From the NCBI RefSeq assembly GCF_000467105.1, contig NZ_BATI01000010.1, forward strand, positions 62,001 through 126,000: a stretch of 64,000 nt of DNA, in the 5' to 3' direction. Positions 22,744-30,909 of this stretch are shown piece after piece. The notes beneath the pieces are model-generated. The model did not search any database and had not been told where the DNA came from. It worked only from the letters and a program-made list of their open reading frames with translations. The translations under genes were made by a program, and so were the position numbers. How positions within the stretch are numbered: the stretch's first letter is position 1; every line of letters begins with the position of its first letter. The stretch is from Aquipseudomonas alcaligenes NBRC 14159 (lineage in GTDB: Bacteria > Pseudomonadota > Gammaproteobacteria > Pseudomonadales > Pseudomonadaceae).

Positions 22744-22772
22744 TTGACCACCCCCGGTCGCCTCCCTATACT
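22744..22772 (+). promoter_or_regulatory. Strong sigma-70 promoter of tRNA-Leu
   Basis: TTGACC (22744-22749) and TATACT (22767-22772) are spaced by 17 bases and end 13 bases before the tRNA. A GC-rich stretch (GCGCGCCC) after the -10 box resembles the stringent discriminator of stable-RNA promoters. Confidence 0.85.
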
Positions 22773-22785
22773 GCGCGCCCATCGT

Positions 22786-22870
22786 GCCTCGGTGGCGGAA
22801 TCGGTAGACGCGGCGGATTCAAAATCCGTTTTCGAAAGGAGTGAGAGTTCGAGTCTCTCCCGGGGCACCA
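22786..22870 (+). tRNA. tRNA-Leu (anticodon CAA)
   Basis: The 85-base gene folds as a type II tRNA: acceptor arms GCCTCGG / CCGGGGC, anticodon loop TTCAAAA with CAA between stems CGGA and TCCG, a long variable arm, T-arm GAGAG-TTCGAGT-CTCTC, and an encoded CCA end. It reads UUG codons. It is isolated between a binding-protein gene and a cold-shock gene. Confidence 0.96.
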
Positions 22871-23124
22871 CGATTTCTTCCCTCAAAACTGCCTGCAAAG
22901 CCTCTGGAATCAGCTGTTTCAGGGGGGTTGGCAAATCCGTTTGAGTTAGCGTAGAGTGGGTCAACTGTGTTTGCATGGGTCGCCTTGAATCGTGACCTGG
23001 TGCAGTAGATCCTAGATCCGCTACATCCCGCTCGACTTCTCTTACTCTCTGCAACCAGTTCCAGCCCTCGTGCGCCAAAAATCCGCGAGGCTGTCATCAA
23101 CTCTAGTTTCAAGGAAATAAGACA

Positions 23125-23337
23125 ATGTCGAATCGTCAAACCGGCACCGTCAAGTGGTTCAACGACGAGAAGGGCTTCGGCTTCATCACCCCCGAGAGCG
23201 GTCCGGATCTGTTCGTGCACTTCCGCGCTATCGAAGGTTCGGGCTTCCGTAGCCTGAAAGAAGGCCAGAAGGTCACCTTCGAAGCCGTGCAAGGCCAGAA
23301 AGGCATGCAAGCTGATAAGGTCCAGGTTCTGGGCTAA
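23125..23337 (+). CDS. CspA-family cold-shock protein
   Basis: The 70-residue product is a single cold-shock domain with RNP1 KGFGFITPE and RNP2-like LFVHFRAI; it binds single-stranded nucleic acids and melts RNA structure. RNP2 here reads VHFRAI rather than the common VHFSAI. AAGGAA lies before the ATG. A 254-base gap between the tRNA and this gene probably holds its promoter and a long leader, but I recognise no clear boxes there. Confidence 0.96.
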   Translation: MSNRQTGTVKWFNDEKGFGFITPESGPDLFVHFRAIEGSGFRSLKEGQKVTFEAVQGQKGMQADKVQVLG

Positions 23338-23355
23338 TCGCTGCTGCTACGAAAG

Positions 23356-23387
23356 AGCCCCTGATGGCGACATCAGGGGCTTTTTTT
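23356..23387 (+). terminator. Terminator of the cold-shock gene
   Basis: Arms AGCCCCTGATG and CATCAGGGGCT around GCGA are followed by seven T residues; a textbook rho-independent terminator 18 bases after the stop codon. Confidence 0.95.
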
Positions 23388-23459
23388 CGCCTGCCGTTTT
23401 TTGTTCCAGCTCCCGACACCCCGTACAATCCCGCGCAATTCTCTGCACCCGAGCCAACC

Positions 23460-23954
23460 ATGCCCAAGCACATGCTGCGCCCCCAGGGCGAATTCCCCAG
23501 CGCCGGACTGATCCGCCGCTGCGCCGCGATCTTCTACGACTTCCTGCTGAGCATCGCCCTGCTGATGGTGGTTACCCTGCTCTACAAGATGGCGCAGATG
23601 GCCATCGTCGGTGAGCAGCAGCTGCGTCAGATGTCCGATGCCGGCGCCCTGGACGGCGACCCGCTGCTATCGACCCTGCTGGTCATGAGCCTGTTCGGCT
23701 TCTTCGCCAAATTCTGGACCCACAACGGCCAGACCCTGGGCATGCAGGTCTGGGGCCTGCGCATCCAGAACGCCGACGGCTCGGCCATCACCCTGTGGCA
23801 GGCGCTGCTGCGCTTCGTGGTGGCCATCGGTTCCTGGCTGTTCTGCGGCCTGGGCTTTCTCTGGGTGCTGTGGGACAAGGACAAGCGCAGCTGGCACGAC
23901 ATCTACTCGGAAAGCCGCGTCGTCCAGCTGCCAAAGAACATCCACAAGAAGTAA
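23460..23954 (+). CDS. RDD family membrane protein
   Basis: The 164-residue product has the RDD pattern: an early Arg (GLIRRCAAIFYDFLLSIALL) in the first membrane segment, a second segment near LLVMSLFGFFAKFW, and a third (FVVAIGSWLFCGLGFLWVLW) followed by a C-terminal DKDKRSWHDIYSESRVV. Family members are inner-membrane proteins; some have been linked to ion transport, but the role here is unknown. The ATG (MPKHMLRPQG) has only a weak ribosome-binding site; upstream in-frame codons extend into the cold-shock terminator and are unlikely. Confidence 0.88.
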   Translation: MPKHMLRPQGEFPSAGLIRRCAAIFYDFLLSIALLMVVTLLYKMAQMAIVGEQQLRQMSDAGALDGDPLLSTLLVMSLFGFFAKFWTHNGQTLGMQVWGLRIQNADGSAITLWQALLRFVVAIGSWLFCGLGFLWVLWDKDKRSWHDIYSESRVVQLPKNIHKK

Positions 23955-23960
23955 CCGGCT

Positions 23961-24878
23961 TCAGCCGGCGGCCAGCCCCGGCAGCAGCACATTGCCGACC
24001 AGCCAGGCGCTGGCCAGTGCGCCCAGTAAGCAGAGCAGCGCCCCGCCGGCAGCCTGCCAATAGAAGCCGCGAGCCAGCTCATCCTCGCCATAATTGGAGA
24101 GAATGAAGGGGTAGGCCTCGCCCGGCTTGCGCAGCTGGTGATGCACCGGCACCTCGCCACGCCCGACTTGCCGGCGCTGCGCCTCGACTCTTGCCGATTC
24201 GCGCATGCGCTCCCATTCGGCCGGGTCCAGCTGGCCATCGCCATTGCTGTCGAAGCGCTGCAGCATGCCGGCGAAATCACTCTTCCACTCGCGCACCACC
24301 GCCCCTTGCGCCAGGGTCAGGTCGAACGCCTCGGTGCCACCCTGGGTGCGGAAGTCGCCGATGGCGTAGAGCGGCTGCCCGACATGCAGGCGCTCCTCGG
24401 TGTAACGGTACTGGCTGCCCGCGGAGAACAGCATGCCGAGCAACCCGACGCCCTCACTGAGACCGCGCGGATGACGTTCGCTACCGCTCCAGACCTGGCG
24501 CGTGCTCGGCCGCACTTCGGCGCCCTTGGGGTTGATCAGGCACTCGCCAGTGGCGTCCTTGAGGCGCACCAGGGCCTCGCTGACGCCGCTCTCGATCACT
24601 CGCCAGCGTTTGCGCTTGCCATCGTCGTCGTACTCTTCGATCTTGAAGCGCCACCACAGGCACGGCGTGCCGGTCAGCGGCGCCCGCAGCTGGCCGTCGG
24701 GCAGCTCGTCCAGCACGCCATACAGCTCGACGTAACCCTGCGCCGCCGAGCGGATCTTCGACGTGGGCGTGTTGAGCAGGAAGCGCGCCTCGGACAGGCG
24801 CTTGATGCACCACCAGCCACCACCGACGCAGGCGCCGACACTGAAGGCCATGCTGATGGCCAGCCCACCAACATCCAT
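23961..24878 (-). CDS. GIDE-like two-helix membrane protein with an EF-hand motif
   Basis: The 305-residue product has an N-terminal membrane segment (ISMAFSVGACVGGGWWCI) and a C-terminal one (GGALLCLLGALASAWLVG). Between them is a domain like the GIDE family (PF12483), with VELYGVLDELPDGQLRAPLTG and PCLWWRFKIEE. A single EF-hand loop, DSNGDGQLDPAEW, is inserted near residue 212. It follows lemA directly; LemA and GIDE-like genes are often paired in Pseudomonas, but the pair's biochemical role is not established. Confidence 0.75.
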   Translation of the reverse strand: MDVGGLAISMAFSVGACVGGGWWCIKRLSEARFLLNTPTSKIRSAAQGYVELYGVLDELPDGQLRAPLTGTPCLWWRFKIEEYDDDGKRKRWRVIESGVSEALVRLKDATGECLINPKGAEVRPSTRQVWSGSERHPRGLSEGVGLLGMLFSAGSQYRYTEERLHVGQPLYAIGDFRTQGGTEAFDLTLAQGAVVREWKSDFAGMLQRFDSNGDGQLDPAEWERMRESARVEAQRRQVGRGEVPVHHQLRKPGEAYPFILSNYGEDELARGFYWQAAGGALLCLLGALASAWLVGNVLLPGLAAG

Positions 24879-24879
24879 C

Positions 24880-25449
24880 TCAGTTGAACAGCGACTTGAG
24901 GTCGACGTCGGCCTTCTCTTCCTCGCTGAACTGCAGCAGTTCAGCCGCCTTGAAGGCGAACATGCGCGCCAGGATCACGTCGGGGAACTGCTCGATACGC
25001 ACGTTGTTGAGGTTGACCGCCTCGTTGTACAGCTCGCGGCGATCGGCGATGGCATTCTCCAGACCGGAGATGCGCTGCTGCAGGTGCTGGAAACTGTCGT
25101 TGGCCTTGAGATCCGGGTAGTTCTCGGCCAGCGCGAACAGCTGACCGAGGCCGGCCCGCAGACTGCTCTCGGCCTTGCCCAGGGCGCCCACGTCATGCTG
25201 CTCGCGGGCGCTGGCCACGGCGCTGCGGGCGGCGATCACGCGCTCCAGCGTCGTGCGCTCATGCTGCATGTACTGCTTGCAGGTCTCTACCAGCTTGGGC
25301 AGCTCATCGTGGCGCTGCTTGAGCAGCACGTCGATGTTCGACCAGGCCTTGCTCACCCCGTGCTTGAGGCGCACCAGGCCGTTGTAGAGCACCACCGCCC
25401 AGGCGGCGAGAAGAAACAGCACGACGAAAACGACAACAGTGGTCAGCAT
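24880..25449 (-). CDS. lemA: LemA family protein
   Basis: The 189-residue product has an N-terminal membrane helix (TTVVVFVVLFLLAAWAVVLY) and a LemA helical bundle with YNGLVRLKHGVSKAWSNIDVLLKQRH and ARMFAFKAAELLQF. I chose the ATG at MLTTVVVF; a longer frame runs into the icmP promoter. The name LemA is the family name and should not be confused with the GacS sensor once called LemA. The function is unknown. Confidence 0.9.
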   Translation of the reverse strand: MLTTVVVFVVLFLLAAWAVVLYNGLVRLKHGVSKAWSNIDVLLKQRHDELPKLVETCKQYMQHERTTLERVIAARSAVASAREQHDVGALGKAESSLRAGLGQLFALAENYPDLKANDSFQHLQQRISGLENAIADRRELYNEAVNLNNVRIEQFPDVILARMFAFKAAELLQFSEEEKADVDLKSLFN

Positions 25450-25536
25450 GGCAACACTCCTTGTGAACTGCCGGCATTCTAGCGAGGGCGGGCAACGCGT
25501 CCACTGCCTGATGCGCGAGGCGAGATCAAATCGCCT

Positions 25537-25565
25537 TTGCATGAAATGCAAATCTTTCGCATTAT
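25537..25565 (+). promoter_or_regulatory. Promoter of icmP
   Basis: TTGCAT (25537-25542) and CATTAT (25560-25565) are separated by 17 bases, about 60 bases before the icmP ATG. The -10 box and spacer overlap a Fur-like site. Confidence 0.6.
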
Positions 25566-25566
25566 T
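25548..25566 (-). promoter_or_regulatory. Fur-like box at icmP promoter
   Basis: On the minus strand the 19 bases match the Fur consensus at 12 of 19 positions, including AATAATG at the left half and ATT near the centre of the right half. Its overlap with the -10 region would suit iron repression. Strength is moderate, not compelling. Confidence 0.5.
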
Positions 25567-25623
25567 GAGCGGTTTTCCGGTGCATTTGCACGGCTTTCCC
25601 AATACCTACACAAGGACTTCGCC

Positions 25624-26961
25624 ATGACTCGCATGCCCCTGGCCACCGCCAGCCTGCTGGCTCTCGCCATTTCCCTCGCCGGCTGCGGCGATGACAAGCA
25701 AGAGGCCGCCGCACCGCAGACCTCCGCACCGGCCACAGCCACGGCCAGCAGCGCAGCCGCCGGCAAGGTCGACGAAGCCGCCGCCAAGGCCGTGGTCAGC
25801 CACTATGCCGACCTCGCCCTCGCCGTATTCAGCGATGCCGCCAGCACCGGCAAACAACTGCAGAGCGCCATCGATGCCCTGCTGGCCAACCCCAGCGAAG
25901 ACAACCTGAAAGCCGCCAAGCAGGCCTGGCTGGCTGCCCGCGTGCCTTACATGCAGACCGAAGTCTTCCGCTTCGGCAACGCCGTGGTCGACGACTGGGA
26001 AGGCCAGCTCAACGCCTGGCCGCTGGACGAGGGCCTGATCGACTACGTGGCCAAGGACTACCAGCACGCCCTGGGCAACCCCGGCGCCAGTGCCAACATC
26101 ATTGCCAACACTACCCTCCAGGTCGGCGAAGACAAGATCGACGTCAGCGAAATCACCGGCGAGAAGCTGGCCGAGCTGAACGAGCTGGGCGGTTCCGAAG
26201 CCAACGTCGCCACCGGCTACCACGCCATCGAGTTCCTCCTCTGGGGCCAGGACCTGAACGGTACCAACCCGGGTGCCGGTGCCCGTCCGGCCAGCGACTT
26301 CCTGGTCGGCGCCGGCGCTACCGGCGAGCACAACGAACGCCGTCGCGCCTACCTGAAAGCCGCCACCGACCTGCTGGTCGCCGACCTGGACAGCATGGTC
26401 GTGCAGTGGCAGGCCGGCAGCGCCGACAACTACCGCGCCAAGCTGGAGGCCGAGCCGGCCGAGAGCGGCCTGCGCAAGATGCTGTTCGGCATGGGCAGCC
26501 TGTCCCTTGGCGAGCTGGCCGGCGAGCGCATGAAGGTCGCTCTGGAAGCCAACTCCACCGAAGACGAGCACGACTGCTTCAGCGACAACACCCACAACTC
26601 GCACTTCTACAACGGCAAGGGTATTCGCAACGTCTACCTGGGCGAATACAAGAAGGCCGACGGCACCACCCTGAGCGGCCCGAGCCTGTCTGCCCTGGTC
26701 GCCAAGCTGGACGCCCAGGCCGATGCCACCCTGAAGGCCGACCTGGAAGCCACTGAAGCCAAGCTGCAGGTGCTGGTCGACAGCGCCGAGAAGGACAACG
26801 TGCACTTCGACCAACTGATCGCCGCCGAGAACAACGAAGGCCAGCAGAAGGTCCGCGATGCCATCGCCGCCCTGGTCAAGCAGACCGCTGCGATCGAGAA
26901 GGCCTCCGCCACCCTGGGTATCAGCGACCTGAACCCGGACACCGCCGATCACCAGTTCTGA
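25624..26961 (+). CDS. icmP: Imelysin (M75) lipoprotein, IcmP-like
   Basis: The 445-residue product is an exported imelysin-family protein with lipobox LAGC and the family motif GxHxxE as GYHAIE (His200, Glu203). In P. aeruginosa the homologue IcmP was described as an insulin-cleaving metallopeptidase, while other imelysins (IrpA, EfeO) are tied to iron uptake. AAGGA lies before the ATG at MTRMPLATAS. A promoter with a Fur-like site precedes it and a terminator follows, yet it heads a set of functionally linked genes. Whether it is a peptidase or an iron-binding protein is unsettled. Confidence 0.9.
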   Translation: MTRMPLATASLLALAISLAGCGDDKQEAAAPQTSAPATATASSAAAGKVDEAAAKAVVSHYADLALAVFSDAASTGKQLQSAIDALLANPSEDNLKAAKQAWLAARVPYMQTEVFRFGNAVVDDWEGQLNAWPLDEGLIDYVAKDYQHALGNPGASANIIANTTLQVGEDKIDVSEITGEKLAELNELGGSEANVATGYHAIEFLLWGQDLNGTNPGAGARPASDFLVGAGATGEHNERRRAYLKAATDLLVADLDSMVVQWQAGSADNYRAKLEAEPAESGLRKMLFGMGSLSLGELAGERMKVALEANSTEDEHDCFSDNTHNSHFYNGKGIRNVYLGEYKKADGTTLSGPSLSALVAKLDAQADATLKADLEATEAKLQVLVDSAEKDNVHFDQLIAAENNEGQQKVRDAIAALVKQTAAIEKASATLGISDLNPDTADHQF

Positions 26962-26981
26962 TACCCGCAGAACTGTCCGGA

Positions 26982-27014
26982 ACGGATGCGCCCACAAGGC
27001 GCATCCGTTTTTTT
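26982..27014 (+). terminator. Terminator after icmP
   Basis: Arms ACGGATGCGC and GCGCATCCGT around a seven-base loop, followed by seven T residues. Confidence 0.94.
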
Positions 27015-27081
27015 ATGCGCGCAAGCAACGCCCCGCACCCGACACAGCAGCGGCCCGCGACAATCTGGCCGAGGCACAAAC

Positions 27082-27111
27082 GCTAATCCCTCTTATTTGA
27101 CTTCCATTAGC
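27082..27111. promoter_or_regulatory. Inverted repeat upstream of the di-heme gene
   Basis: GCTAAT and ATTAGC flank 18 bases that include TTGACT. It lies about 45-70 bases before the start codon and may be an operator. No known regulator site is recognised. Confidence 0.35.
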
Positions 27112-27154
27112 CTGCTAAGATTGCCCGCCTGATTATCCGCTCAGGTTGTTCCCG

Positions 27155-28567
27155 ATGCCCTCCGCGCTGCGCCTCTGCCTCCTGCCGCTGGCCCTGCTTC
27201 TCTCGGCCTGCGAACGCACACCGGCACCGGCAGAACCTGGCGAAGCCCTGTCCGGCGGCGCCACCACGGTGCGCCAGAGCGACCGCAATGCGTTCTCCCT
27301 GCCCTCCGCCAACCTGTCACCGTCGCGCCGCCTGGATTTCGCGGTGGGCAACAGCTTCTTCCGCAACCCCTGGGTGATCGCCCCATCCACCACCACGGCG
27401 CGCGACGGCCTCGGCCCACTGTTCAACACCAACGCCTGCCAGAACTGCCATATCAAGGACGGCCGCGGCCATCCGCCGGCGGCGAACGCCGCCAGCGCCG
27501 CCTCGATGCTGGTACGCCTGTCCATTCCCGCGAATGACTCGGCCGCGCACGCCGAACTGCTGCGCCGCCAGGGCGTGGTGCCCGAGCCGGTCTACGGCGG
27601 CCAGCTGCAGGACATGAGCAACCCCGGCGTGGCGCCCGAGGGCAAGGTCCGCGTGGAGTACGACCTGCTCACGGTGACCCTCGGCGACGGCACCCAGGTC
27701 GAGCTGCGCAAGCCGCGCCTGCGGATCAGCCAGCTCGGCTACGGCGAGATGCACGCCGACACCCTGTTCTCCGCCCGGGTAGCCCCGCCGATGATCGGCC
27801 TGGGCCTGCTGGAAGCGATTCCGGAGAGCGCGATCCTGGCCGGCGAAGACCCGCAGGATCGCGACGGCGACGGCATCCGCGGGGTGGCCAACCGGGTCTG
27901 GGACGATGCCCGTGGCGCAACCGTGCTCGGCCGCTTCGGCTGGAAGGCCGGCCAGCCCAACCTCAACCAGCAGAACGTGCACGCCTTCTCCAGCGACATG
28001 GGCCTGACCACCCGCCTGCTGCCCCACGACGAATGCACGGCGGCGCAGACCGACTGCCGCGCCATGCCGCACGGCGGCGAGCCCGAAGTCAGCGACAACA
28101 TCCTCGCCAGCGTGCTGTTCTACACGCGCAACCTGGCGGTGCCGGCGCGCCGGGACGTGGACGCCCTGGAGGTGCGCCGCGGCAAGCAGCTGTTCGTCGA
28201 CGCCGGCTGCGCCAAGTGCCACACGCCCAGCTTCGTGACTGCGGCGGATGCCGCCGAGCCGGAACTGGCCCGGCAGACCATCCGTCCCTACAGCGACCTG
28301 CTGCTGCACGACATGGGCGACGGCCTGGCCGATGACCGCCCGGAGTTCCAGGCCAGTGGCCGGCAGTGGCGCACCGCGCCGCTCTGGGGCATCGGCCTGA
28401 CCGAGACGGTCAATGGCCACACCCAGTTCCTGCATGATGGCCGTGCGCGCAACCTGCTGGAGGCCATCCTCTGGCATGGCGGCGAAGCCGAACAGGCGCG
28501 TCAGGCCATCAGCGATTTCGATGCCAGCGAGCGCGGCGCGCTGCTGGCCTTCCTCAACTCCCTGTAA
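27155..28567 (+). CDS. Di-heme DUF1111 (thiol oxidoreductase-like) lipoprotein
   Basis: The 470-residue product is a lipoprotein (lipobox LLLSAC) of the DUF1111 family, often labelled thiol oxidoreductase. Two CxxCH heme motifs, CQNCH (95-99) and CAKCH (352-356), indicate a di-heme c-type cytochrome related to di-heme peroxidases. It shows no obvious thioredoxin-like centre, so the thiol name is weakly based. The ATG (MPSALR) has a weak ribosome-binding site, and a TTG three codons upstream is possible. It is followed ten bases later by the second imelysin-like gene. Confidence 0.88.
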   Translation: MPSALRLCLLPLALLLSACERTPAPAEPGEALSGGATTVRQSDRNAFSLPSANLSPSRRLDFAVGNSFFRNPWVIAPSTTTARDGLGPLFNTNACQNCHIKDGRGHPPAANAASAASMLVRLSIPANDSAAHAELLRRQGVVPEPVYGGQLQDMSNPGVAPEGKVRVEYDLLTVTLGDGTQVELRKPRLRISQLGYGEMHADTLFSARVAPPMIGLGLLEAIPESAILAGEDPQDRDGDGIRGVANRVWDDARGATVLGRFGWKAGQPNLNQQNVHAFSSDMGLTTRLLPHDECTAAQTDCRAMPHGGEPEVSDNILASVLFYTRNLAVPARRDVDALEVRRGKQLFVDAGCAKCHTPSFVTAADAAEPELARQTIRPYSDLLLHDMGDGLADDRPEFQASGRQWRTAPLWGIGLTETVNGHTQFLHDGRARNLLEAILWHGGEAEQARQAISDFDASERGALLAFLNSL

Positions 28568-28577
28568 GGAGTTCGAC

Positions 28578-29639
28578 ATGCACCGCTCCCCCCTCGCCAT
28601 CGCCCTGCTCGCCCTCGGCCTCGCCGCCTGCAGCCCGCAGGACCCGCAGCAGCGCGTCAGCGCGGCGCTCACCGACAGCGTGCTGCTGCCGGCCTATGGC
28701 GCCTGGCACCAGTCCAACCAGAAGCTGGCCGAGAGCGCCCAGGCCTTCTGCGCCGGCCAGCAGGACCTCGGCGCCGCGCAACAGGTGTTCCTCACCGACG
28801 CGGCCAGCTGGGCAGCCCTGCAGCCGCTGCTGGTCGGCCCGCTGGCCGAAGGCAACCGCGCCTGGCAGGTACAGTTCTGGCCGGACAAGAAGAACCTGGT
28901 ACAACGCCAGGTCGAGGCCCTGCTGAAGAACAAGCCGCAGCTCAGCCAGGCTGACGTGGAACAGGCCAGCGTGGTGCTGCAGGGGTTGACCGCCTATGAA
29001 TACGTGCTGTTCGACGCCGCCATCGACCTCTCCGACGCCGACCAGAAGGCCCGCTACTGTCCGCTGCTGATCGGCATCGGCGCACACCAGCAGAAGCTCT
29101 CCGGCGACGTGCTCGAGCAGTGGCAGGCCAAGGACGGCATGGCCGCGCAACTGCGCGCATTCCCCAACGCCCGCTACGCCGAAGCCCCCGAGGCAGTGGC
29201 CGAACTGCTGCGCGCCCAGGTCAACGCCCTCGACGGCATGAAGAAGAAGCTCGGCGCCGCCCTTGGCCGCCAGAGCAAGGGCGTACCGCAGCCCTACCAG
29301 GCCGAGTTCTGGCGCAGCAATGCCAGCCTGGCCAGCCTCGCCGCGGCCCTGGCCAGTGCCGAACGCCTGTGGCTGGGCGCCAACCAGGACGGCCTGCGCA
29401 GCCTGCTCGGTGACGACCAGCAGGCGCTGGCCACGCGCATCGACCAGCAGTACGCCAGCACCCGTCAGCAGCTGGCCGCGCTGCAGCGTCCGCTTGGCGA
29501 GATGCTCGCCGACGAGGCTGGTCGCGCCGAACTGAATGCCTTCTACGACAACCTCAACCAGATCCATCGCCTGCAGGGCGGCGAGCTGGCCAAGGTGCTC
29601 GGCGTGCAACTGGGCTTCAACGCCCACGACGGTGACTGA
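28578..29639 (+). CDS. Second imelysin-like lipoprotein lacking the motif His
   Basis: The 353-residue product is an imelysin-family lipoprotein (lipobox LGLAAC). The segment aligned to GxHxxE reads GLTAYE (Thr138, Glu141), so the conserved His is replaced by Thr. TAAGGAG, which overlaps the preceding stop codon, serves as ribosome-binding site. It resembles PA4372 of P. aeruginosa (from memory). It may bind metal differently or act as a non-catalytic partner of IcmP; this is inference. Confidence 0.86.
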   Translation: MHRSPLAIALLALGLAACSPQDPQQRVSAALTDSVLLPAYGAWHQSNQKLAESAQAFCAGQQDLGAAQQVFLTDAASWAALQPLLVGPLAEGNRAWQVQFWPDKKNLVQRQVEALLKNKPQLSQADVEQASVVLQGLTAYEYVLFDAAIDLSDADQKARYCPLLIGIGAHQQKLSGDVLEQWQAKDGMAAQLRAFPNARYAEAPEAVAELLRAQVNALDGMKKKLGAALGRQSKGVPQPYQAEFWRSNASLASLAAALASAERLWLGANQDGLRSLLGDDQQALATRIDQQYASTRQQLAALQRPLGEMLADEAGRAELNAFYDNLNQIHRLQGGELAKVLGVQLGFNAHDGD

Positions 29640-30734
29640 ATGAAGCGCAGAGCCTTTCTCGGCCTCGGCAGCCTGGCCCTGGCGGCCGGCGCACTGGGCG
29701 GCTGGAAGTTGCTCGGCCATGGGCCACAGCCGCTGCTGCTATCGGCCCGTGACGACGCCGACGGCCACCACTATGCCGTCGGCTACCGGCTGGACGGCAG
29801 CAAGGCCTTCGCCACCCGCGTCACCGAGCGCTGCCACGACGTGGTGCCGCACCCCAGCCTGCCGTTGGCGGTGTTCGTCGGTCGCCGGCCAAGCCGCGAG
29901 AGCTACCTGATCGATACCCGCGACGGCCGCCTGCTGCAGACGCTGGCCTCGGCACAGGACCGACACTTCTATGGCCACGGCCTGTTCCACCGCGACGGCG
30001 AGTGGTTCTACAGCACCGAGAACGACACCCGCAAGCCCGGGCGTGGCGTACTCGGCGTCTATCGCCTGCAGGACAACCAGCTGCAGCGGGTGGGCGAGCA
30101 CGCGACCCATGGCGTCGGCCCGCACCAGCTGCTGTGGCTGCCCGGCGGCGAGGAGCTGGTGGTGGCCAACGGCGGCATCCGCACCGAGGCCGACAGCCGG
30201 GTGATGATGAACCTCGATGCCATGGAGCCGAGCCTGGTGCTGATGCGCCGCGATGGCAGCCTGATCAGTAAGGAGCAGTTGCCGCAGCGGATGAACAGCG
30301 TGCGTCACCTGGCCGTGGCCGCCGACGGCACCATCGTCTCCGGCCAGCAGTACGAGGGTGATCCGCAGGACAGCGTGCCGCTGCTGGCGATCAAGCGCCC
30401 TGGCCAGGCCTTCCAGCCCTTCCCCCTGGGCGAGGCACAGCGCGCGGCGATGAACCAGTACACCGCCAGCCTGGCGATCCACGACGAGCTGCGCCTGCTG
30501 GCGCTGACTGCGCCACGCGGCAATCGCTTCTTCATCTGGAACCTGGACAGCACCGAGCTGCTGCTCGACGCCCCGCTGCCGGACTGCGCCGGGGTCGGCG
30601 CGGTGGCCGACGGCTTCGTGGTCACTTCCGGCCAGGGTCGCTGCCGCCTCTACGACTGCCGCGGCGAGCAGATCGCCGTGCGCCCGCTGGAGCTGCCTGC
30701 CGGGCTCTGGGACAACCACCTGCGCCTGGCCTGA
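29640..30734 (+). CDS. Tat-exported DUF1513 beta-propeller protein
   Basis: The 364-residue product starts [21 protein letters not shown], a twin-arginine type signal (RR followed by a hydrophobic stretch). The rest has WD/YVTN-like beta-propeller features ([57 protein letters not shown]). The ATG directly abuts the preceding TGA, so translation is likely coupled. DUF1513 genes regularly follow imelysin genes. Tat export suggests it folds, perhaps with a cofactor, before export. Confidence 0.88.
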   Translation: MKRRAFLGLGSLALAAGALGGWKLLGHGPQPLLLSARDDADGHHYAVGYRLDGSKAFATRVTERCHDVVPHPSLPLAVFVGRRPSRESYLIDTRDGRLLQTLASAQDRHFYGHGLFHRDGEWFYSTENDTRKPGRGVLGVYRLQDNQLQRVGEHATHGVGPHQLLWLPGGEELVVANGGIRTEADSRVMMNLDAMEPSLVLMRRDGSLISKEQLPQRMNSVRHLAVAADGTIVSGQQYEGDPQDSVPLLAIKRPGQAFQPFPLGEAQRAAMNQYTASLAIHDELRLLALTAPRGNRFFIWNLDSTELLLDAPLPDCAGVGAVADGFVVTSGQGRCRLYDCRGEQIAVRPLELPAGLWDNHLRLA

Positions 30735-30759
30735 CGCGGAGAAAGTCCCCGCCGAAGGC

Positions 30760-30783
30760 TCAAGGCCAGCCACACAGTGCCGA
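30760..30783 (+). promoter_or_regulatory. Sigma-28 (FliA)-like promoter of the chemoreceptor
   Basis: TCAAG (30760-30764) and GCCGA (30779-30783) are 14 bases apart, the spacing of FliA promoters (TAAAG-N14-GCCGATAA). A sigma-70-like TATACT also lies at 30786-30791. The downstream gene is a methyl-accepting chemotaxis protein, which fits. Confidence 0.6.
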
Positions 30784-30856
30784 CCTATACTGAAGTCGAC
30801 AGCGCCAGGCGCTGTCACCGGCCTGTCATCGCCGACGGATAGGGATATCCGCAATG

Positions 30857-30893
30857 CCGCCACCCACTCGGGTGGCGGAGGGTTACTACCCGC
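30857..30893 (+). promoter_or_regulatory. Mutually exclusive hairpins in the chemoreceptor leader
   Basis: CCGCCACCC / GGGTGGCGG form a nine-base stem with loop ACTC. The right arm GGCGG-A-GGGT can instead pair with the downstream ACCC-GCC. Both lie just before the ribosome-binding region of the chemoreceptor. The switching role is inferred only. Confidence 0.4.
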
Positions 30894-30909
30894 CACGAGG
30901 TCCCCCCCC

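Noticed and set aside
22871..23124. A minus-strand gene between tRNA-Leu and the cold-shock gene
   Set aside because: The open frames cross the tRNA and have no motifs or ribosome-binding site; more likely leader and promoter of the cold-shock gene.
27061..27154. Fur box upstream of the di-heme gene
   Set aside because: No 19-base window matches well; only a generic inverted repeat is seen.
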